Of a DNA stretch of 39,682 bases, positions 35,658 through 39,682 are shown piece after piece. The position numbers and the translations under genes are program-made. Within the stretch, counting starts at the first letter, position 1. Every line of letters starts with the position of its first letter. This stretch comes from Clostridiales bacterium (lineage in GTDB: Bacteria > Bacillota > Clostridia > Peptostreptococcales > Anaerovoracaceae): positions 1 through 39,682 of the forward strand of contig JAAYHV010000025.1 of the NCBI GenBank assembly GCA_012744355.1, in the 5' to 3' direction. The notes under the pieces were generated by a model, which was not told the origin of the DNA, did no database searches, and was given only the letters and a program-made list of their open reading frames with translations.

Positions 35658-36164
35658 GAAACAAATAAACATACAACCTCCTTTTGATAAAGGTGTTTCG
35701 GATTGAGAATAAACCCCTGAATATGAATTTCATGTTCAGGGGTTTTTGATGCGCTCAAAAGCCAAGTTGGGCAACCCATCAAAAATTTTGAGCAGATGAT
35801 GATCTGTGATTCACAGTAAATTTCTAAAAGCAGAAAACATAGAAAAAAACAGGAATTATATAAGAAATTAAAGAGAGGAATGCATTTTGTTACAAAACTC
35901 ATGCAAAAAACTAATTAAGCAAGAGCTTTGTGTGAATTATTCCAAATTTAAGTATTGGAACTTGCAACTAATAGAATGTTGGTGTATTATGAGTAGTAAG
36001 TTATTATTTATAAGTTTCGTTTTGATAGAACATAATTGCTAAAAAAACGATTAAAGTATATGTAATAGGGTATACATTAGACAAGAAAAAATAACAAAAC
36101 TCTATTTAAAGAAATAAACTTGTAAAAGTAAAAACATTTGTATGTATAGTTTAAACAGAAAAGT
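35658..36164. other. Gene-free stretch between the icd-like gene and the V-ATPase operon
   Basis: About 500 AT-rich bases hold a strong terminator (35711-35747) and two further stem-loops: GCTCAAAA with TTTTGAGC (35753-35793, with an inner TGGG/CCCA) and CTGTG with CACAG (35804-35816). An inverted repeat, TTCCAA (35940-35945) with TTGGAA (35955-35960), lies further on. No ORF with an RBS and no tRNA is recognised. The V-ATPase promoter closes the stretch. Confidence 0.5.
35711..35747 (+). terminator. Intrinsic terminator of the citrate-isocitrate operon
   Basis: AAACCCCTGAA and TTCAGGGGTTT are perfectly complementary. The stem continues after a T-G mismatch with ATGAA/TTCAT around a 1-nt centre, and TTTTT ends it. 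It starts 54 nt after the stop codon. Confidence 0.92.
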
Positions 36165-36173
36165 TGCTATAAT
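36165..36173 (+). promoter_or_regulatory. Extended -10 promoter of the V-ATPase operon
   Basis: TGCTATAAT is an extended -10 element (TG at 36165-36166, TATAAT at 36168-36173). It ends 25 nt before the first start codon at 36199. No convincing -35 box is found upstream. It lies downstream of an in-frame ATG at 36142, which argues against that start. Confidence 0.6.
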
Positions 36174-36198
36174 GTTTAATGATAAAGGTGGTGAAGCA

Positions 36199-36525
36199 AT
36201 GGCAAAAGAAGCTATACAAGCTGTAAAAACAGCAGAAGAAGAAGCTAAAGAAGTTTTAGCAAAAGCAAAACAAAATTCTGTCGAATCAAAAAAAGATGCC
36301 GTAACCACAGCTGATAAAAAATATCAGGAAGTTATAAAGGATGCGATAGAAGGAGGAGAAAGAATAAAAGAAAAGGCTTTATCAGAAGCCAAAGCTTTAT
36401 CCGAACCAATTATTACTAAAGGATTAGGCGAAGCAGAAAAGATAACTTTAATGACCGATGAGGATATAGAATCGGCAGTTAAGATTATTATTGAGAGGAT
36501 TGTGAGTACAGATGGCAATAGTTAA
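36199..36525 (+). CDS. V-type ATPase subunit G/H (peripheral stalk)
   Basis: A 108-residue, highly charged, alanine- and glutamate-rich protein that is almost all coiled coil (AIQAVKTAEEEAKEVLAKAK onward). It ends in DEDIESAVKIIIERIV, typical of the peripheral-stalk subunit that pairs with subunit E; the Enterococcus equivalent is NtpF. The ATG at 36199 has AAAGGTGGTG upstream. The frame stays open to 36142, but that is ahead of the promoter. The stop overlaps the next gene by 14 nt. It is the first gene of the operon. Confidence 0.85.
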   Translation: MAKEAIQAVKTAEEEAKEVLAKAKQNSVESKKDAVTTADKKYQEVIKDAIEGGERIKEKALSEAKALSEPIITKGLGEAEKITLMTDEDIESAVKIIIERIVSTDGNS

Positions 36526-38473
36526 AATGAGTAATTTCAACCTATTTGCTTTTGATTCTGACAAGGATAACCTTCTCCGTGAGCTTCAAAAATTTGAATA
36601 TGTTCATTTTACTAATCTTGATGAGGATGTAGAATTAAAAGAAGAAGGGCTTACGAACGTAACAGTTCCTGAAAGCATACTAGAAGTAGAAGAAGAAATT
36701 TCTAAAACTAGACAAGGCATAAATATACTGTCGAAGTATCATATAGAGCAAACAGGTATAAAAGCCTTGATAGAGGGAAAACCAAACTTCACGTTTAAAG
36801 AACTCGAGGAGAAAGCTTTTAATATAGACTGTTTTCCTATATTAGAAGAACTTGATAAGCTTTCATCAGAAGCAAACAGGTTCTACGAAGAAGAGAAAAA
36901 ACTAACTGACTTAAAAGAAGAACTGGGACATTGGGTAAGGTTAGAAAGCCCTATAAAAGATTTAAGGTCTTTCGAACAGTCAGAAGTCTTTCTAGGAACA
37001 GTACCTAAAAAAATAGCAATAAAGTTAAAAGAAGATATAGTGGATTTAAAATATTCTTATGTGGAAAGCATATTCGAAGATGATGAAAATGTATATATTT
37101 TTTCGTTAACATCGAAGGATGAATCAGAAGAACTGTATGAGATATTAAAAAGCAACAGCTTTTCTATTATAGATCTAAAGGGAGAGGGTACACCTAAGGA
37201 AGAAATTAGATTGATAGACGAGAAATTAGAACGTATAGCAGAAGAAAAGGAAAAAGTTGAGAGTCGCATAAAGGATAAGATGAATCACCTTAAGGATTTA
37301 AAGGTTGTATACGAATATCTAATGAACAAAAAGCTTAGACTATATGCTTCAGAAAATTTTCTTGCTACAGAAAGCATTAACATGATTCAAGGTTATATAC
37401 CAACGGACATGGAAAGCGATTTTATAGAGGCGATTGAGAGCTCCAATCCACAAGCTTATTATATGGAAACAAAAGAAGCAGAAAAGGACGATATAGAGGT
37501 ACCGGTATTACTTAAAAACTCTAAGGCTGGTAAAGCTTTTGAGTCATTAACAACCATGTACGCCGTACCTAGATATAATGAGTTAGATCCAACACCATTG
37601 ATGGCACCATTCTATTTAGGCTTCTTTGGAATGATGGCTGGAGACATAGCATATGGTCTTATAATGCTAGTGGCAACAACCTTTGCTCTAAAAAAAGCAA
37701 ATTTAGATGAAACTAAAAAACAATTTGTAAAGTTCTTCTTTTACTTGAGTTTCTCTGTAATAGCTTTTGGCGCATTATATGGATCTTTTTTTGGAGACCT
37801 GATACCTATAAAAGGGTTGGTAAATCCTGCAGAGGATTATCAAGGTATAATGATAGCAGCCATAATAATAGGTGTAGTACATCTATTCTTTGGTATAGGT
37901 ATTTGCGGTTATATGCGCATAAGAGATGGTCGATACCTAGATGCACTTGCAGAAGCAGGAGTTTGGTTTATGGCATTAATCGGGGCAATTGTCTTTGGTT
38001 TAACCATGTTCTTTCCTGTCTCAGACATGCTTAACACTGGGGCTAAATGGCTTATGATAGCTGGTTTAGTAGGAATAGTAATAACTGGTGGTAGAAATGC
38101 AAAGAGCGTTGGAGGCAAAGTAGCAGTTGGATTATACGAGCTATATGGCATTTCGGGATACATTGGAGACTTTGTTTCCTATACAAGGCTTATGGCCTTA
38201 GGACTTTCCTCAGGATTTATAGCAGCGGCTGTAAATATGATAGCACGCATGTTATTTGAAACTGGGGTGTTAGGAGTAGTGTTTGGAATTGTTGTAATAG
38301 TATTTGGACAATCTTTGAATATTTTTCTAACTTTATTAGGAGCGTACGTTCACTCTGCAAGACTCATATATGTAGAATTTTTTGGTAAATTCTACGAAGG
38401 CGGAGGGAAGAAATTTAATTTATTTAGAAACAAATCAGAGTATATTAATTTAAAATGTTGGGAGGAAATGTAA
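36512..38473 (+). CDS. ntpI: V-type ATPase subunit I
   Basis: A 653-residue stator membrane subunit, equivalent to eukaryotic subunit a. Residues 1-345 are a soluble arm rich in coiled coil (MAIVKMSNFNLFAFD start, two long Glu/Lys-rich helices). The remainder holds seven or eight membrane helices, beginning near PLMAPFYLGFFGMMAGDIAYG, and includes LYGISGYIGDFVSYTRLMAL, the conserved region with the ion-path arginine. The ending GAYVHSARLIYVEFFGKFYEG and GGKKFNLF is typical. Start 36512 fits relatives that begin MAIVKM, although its RBS is weak. The next gene begins at the base after its stop. Confidence 0.95.
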   Translation: MAIVKMSNFNLFAFDSDKDNLLRELQKFEYVHFTNLDEDVELKEEGLTNVTVPESILEVEEEISKTRQGINILSKYHIEQTGIKALIEGKPNFTFKELEEKAFNIDCFPILEELDKLSSEANRFYEEEKKLTDLKEELGHWVRLESPIKDLRSFEQSEVFLGTVPKKIAIKLKEDIVDLKYSYVESIFEDDENVYIFSLTSKDESEELYEILKSNSFSIIDLKGEGTPKEEIRLIDEKLERIAEEKEKVESRIKDKMNHLKDLKVVYEYLMNKKLRLYASENFLATESINMIQGYIPTDMESDFIEAIESSNPQAYYMETKEAEKDDIEVPVLLKNSKAGKAFESLTTMYAVPRYNELDPTPLMAPFYLGFFGMMAGDIAYGLIMLVATTFALKKANLDETKKQFVKFFFYLSFSVIAFGALYGSFFGDLIPIKGLVNPAEDYQGIMIAAIIIGVVHLFFGIGICGYMRIRDGRYLDALAEAGVWFMALIGAIVFGLTMFFPVSDMLNTGAKWLMIAGLVGIVITGGRNAKSVGGKVAVGLYELYGISGYIGDFVSYTRLMALGLSSGFIAAAVNMIARMLFETGVLGVVFGIVVIVFGQSLNIFLTLLGAYVHSARLIYVEFFGKFYEGGGKKFNLFRNKSEYINLKCWEEM

Positions 38474-38953
<480 letters not shown>

Positions 38954-38971
38954 ATAAGGTAAGGATATGAA

Positions 38972-39532
38972 ATGATGTCAAATTTAGAAAATCTAACACA
39001 AAAAATAATTGAAGAGGCAAAAAGCCAGGCAAGTATTATAGAGAAGGAATCAAAAAAAGCTAACGAAAAAATAATTGATTCTAAAACGAGGGAAGCAGAA
39101 GAAGAAAAGAAAAGAATGCTAAGTAGAGCTAATTCGGAAGCTAACCTTCTTCGAGAAAGAACAATTTCTAATGCAGAGCTTAAGGCTAGAAATAAAAAGC
39201 TGGAAGCTAAACAAGAAGTTATTGGCAGAAGTTTCGATACGGCTAATGAAAGACTGAAGAATTTTAATGCAGATAAGTATGTATCATACCTACAATCCAA
39301 AATAAAATCCATTAAGTTTGAAGGTGGAGAAAGCATAATAGTTCAAGAAGCGATGAAATCAAAAGTCGAAGAATTAGGCCTCGATATTAAAGTATCAGAT
39401 GATGAATTTGTTGAATCTGGCTTTTCGATTCAGGGCAAAGGCACAAGATTGAACTATACCTTTGAATCTTTGATAGAACAGTATAGGGATGAACTTGAAA
39501 CAGAAATAGCCAAAAGTCTTTTTAAAGAATAG
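38972..39532 (+). CDS. ntpE: V-type ATPase subunit E (peripheral stalk)
   Basis: A 186-residue stalk subunit. An N-terminal charged coiled coil, starting NLTQKIIEEAKSQASIIEKE, spans about residues 5-95 and would pair with subunit G/H. The C-terminal globular part (YVSYLQSKIKSIKFEGGE to the GFSIQGKGTRLNYTFESL end) binds the head. The ending FESLIEQYRDELETEIAKSLF is typical of the family. It lies 18 nt after ntpK, with AAGGTAAGG upstream of an ATG-ATG pair. Confidence 0.92.
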   Translation: MMSNLENLTQKIIEEAKSQASIIEKESKKANEKIIDSKTREAEEEKKRMLSRANSEANLLRERTISNAELKARNKKLEAKQEVIGRSFDTANERLKNFNADKYVSYLQSKIKSIKFEGGESIIVQEAMKSKVEELGLDIKVSDDEFVESGFSIQGKGTRLNYTFESLIEQYRDELETEIAKSLFKE

Positions 39533-39542
39533 GAGTGACTTC

Positions 39543-39682
39543 ATGGACAGAATGGAATATACCCAGGCTGTAGTTAGAACCAGAGTCCTCGAAACTAGAC
39601 TCCTTTCAATGGCAGTGATTGAAAGAATGGTAGATTCCAAAGGTATAGAGGACGTGTTGAAAATCTTAGGCGAAACAGAATA
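39543..39682 (+). CDS. ntpC: V-type ATPase subunit C, start only (cut by the window edge)
   Basis: The last 140 bases open with an ATG preceded by AGGAGTGACTTC. They encode MDRMEYTQAVVRTRVLETRL and then LSMAVIERMVDSKGIEDVLK, the usual N-terminus of the V-type subunit C/AtpC-d that caps the rotor. Gene order I-K-E-C matches the ntp operon of Enterococcus and clostridia. The catalytic A and B subunits should follow outside the window. Confidence 0.88.
   Translation, partial: MDRMEYTQAVVRTRVLETRLLSMAVIERMVDSKGIEDVLKILGETE

Noticed and set aside
35633-35902. Minus-strand ORF of 89 codons with hydrophobic residues
   Set aside because: It reads through the intrinsic terminator of the citrate operon and into the end of the isocitrate dehydrogenase gene, and its sequence resembles no family I recognise.
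36142-36198. Upstream in-frame start for the first V-ATPase gene
   Set aside because: It lies before the extended -10 promoter and has no RBS. The ATG at 36199 has AAAGGTGGTG in place and fits the family length.

Overview
The window is low-GC, gene-dense DNA typical of an anaerobic Clostridia-class Firmicute. Signs of this are strong GGAGG-type ribosome binding sites, SigA-type promoters, the secA-prfB neighbourhood, a Re-type citrate synthase, a butyrate-type 3-hydroxybutyryl-CoA dehydrogenase, and an F-type plus a V-type ATPase. I cannot name the species. A lineage near Peptostreptococcales/Anaerovoracaceae is a guess.

Layout. (1) 1-1600, minus strand: the N-terminal part of a PucR-type regulator runs off the left edge, and upstream of it is an EamA/DMT permease. 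(2) 1830-6080, plus: an operon for the late steps of cobalamin synthesis, with a TIM-barrel protein, cobT, cobU, cobS, a short second CobU-like protein and a CobC-type phosphatase. (3) 6110-8940: a metNIQ methionine ABC transporter. Ahead of it are a consensus promoter, a 26-codon ORF with eight Met codons and an intrinsic terminator, which together look like a methionine-sensing attenuator. (4) 8985-10530, minus: birA-bioY with a self-regulating BirA operator. (5) 10540-11930: a decayed M20 amidohydrolase gene and a DUF1643 gene. (6) 12016-21184: a CorC/HlyC-type CBS membrane protein, secA, prfB with its programmed frameshift, a HAD phosphatase and an AddB/RexB-like nuclease. (7) 21200-24506: a 3-hydroxybutyryl-CoA dehydrogenase with NADP-like cofactor residues, a methyltransferase, a WalJ-like hydrolase and rlmH. 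(8) 24515-31085: a complete F1Fo ATP synthase operon, atpIBEFHAGDC, whose epsilon subunit lacks the C-terminal helical domain. (9) 31141-35747: a Re-citrate synthase, aconitase and isocitrate dehydrogenase operon behind a strong promoter and a palindromic operator. (10) 36165 to the end: the first genes of a V-type ATPase operon, subunits G/H, I, K, E and the start of C.

How the parts fit. The Re-citrate synthase operon would make 2-oxoglutarate from acetyl-CoA and oxaloacetate for glutamate synthesis. It lies between two rotary ATPases whose rotor subunits both carry side chains compatible with Na+ binding. The K subunit has the full Enterococcus-type ligand set, while the F-type c subunit has a reduced set. 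The salvage and uptake genes (late cobalamin, methionine, biotin) suggest a cell that imports vitamins and amino acids. The signal most worth following is the Met-rich leader ORF and terminator before metNIQ. Firmicutes usually control this locus with S-box or T-box RNAs, and neither is evident here.
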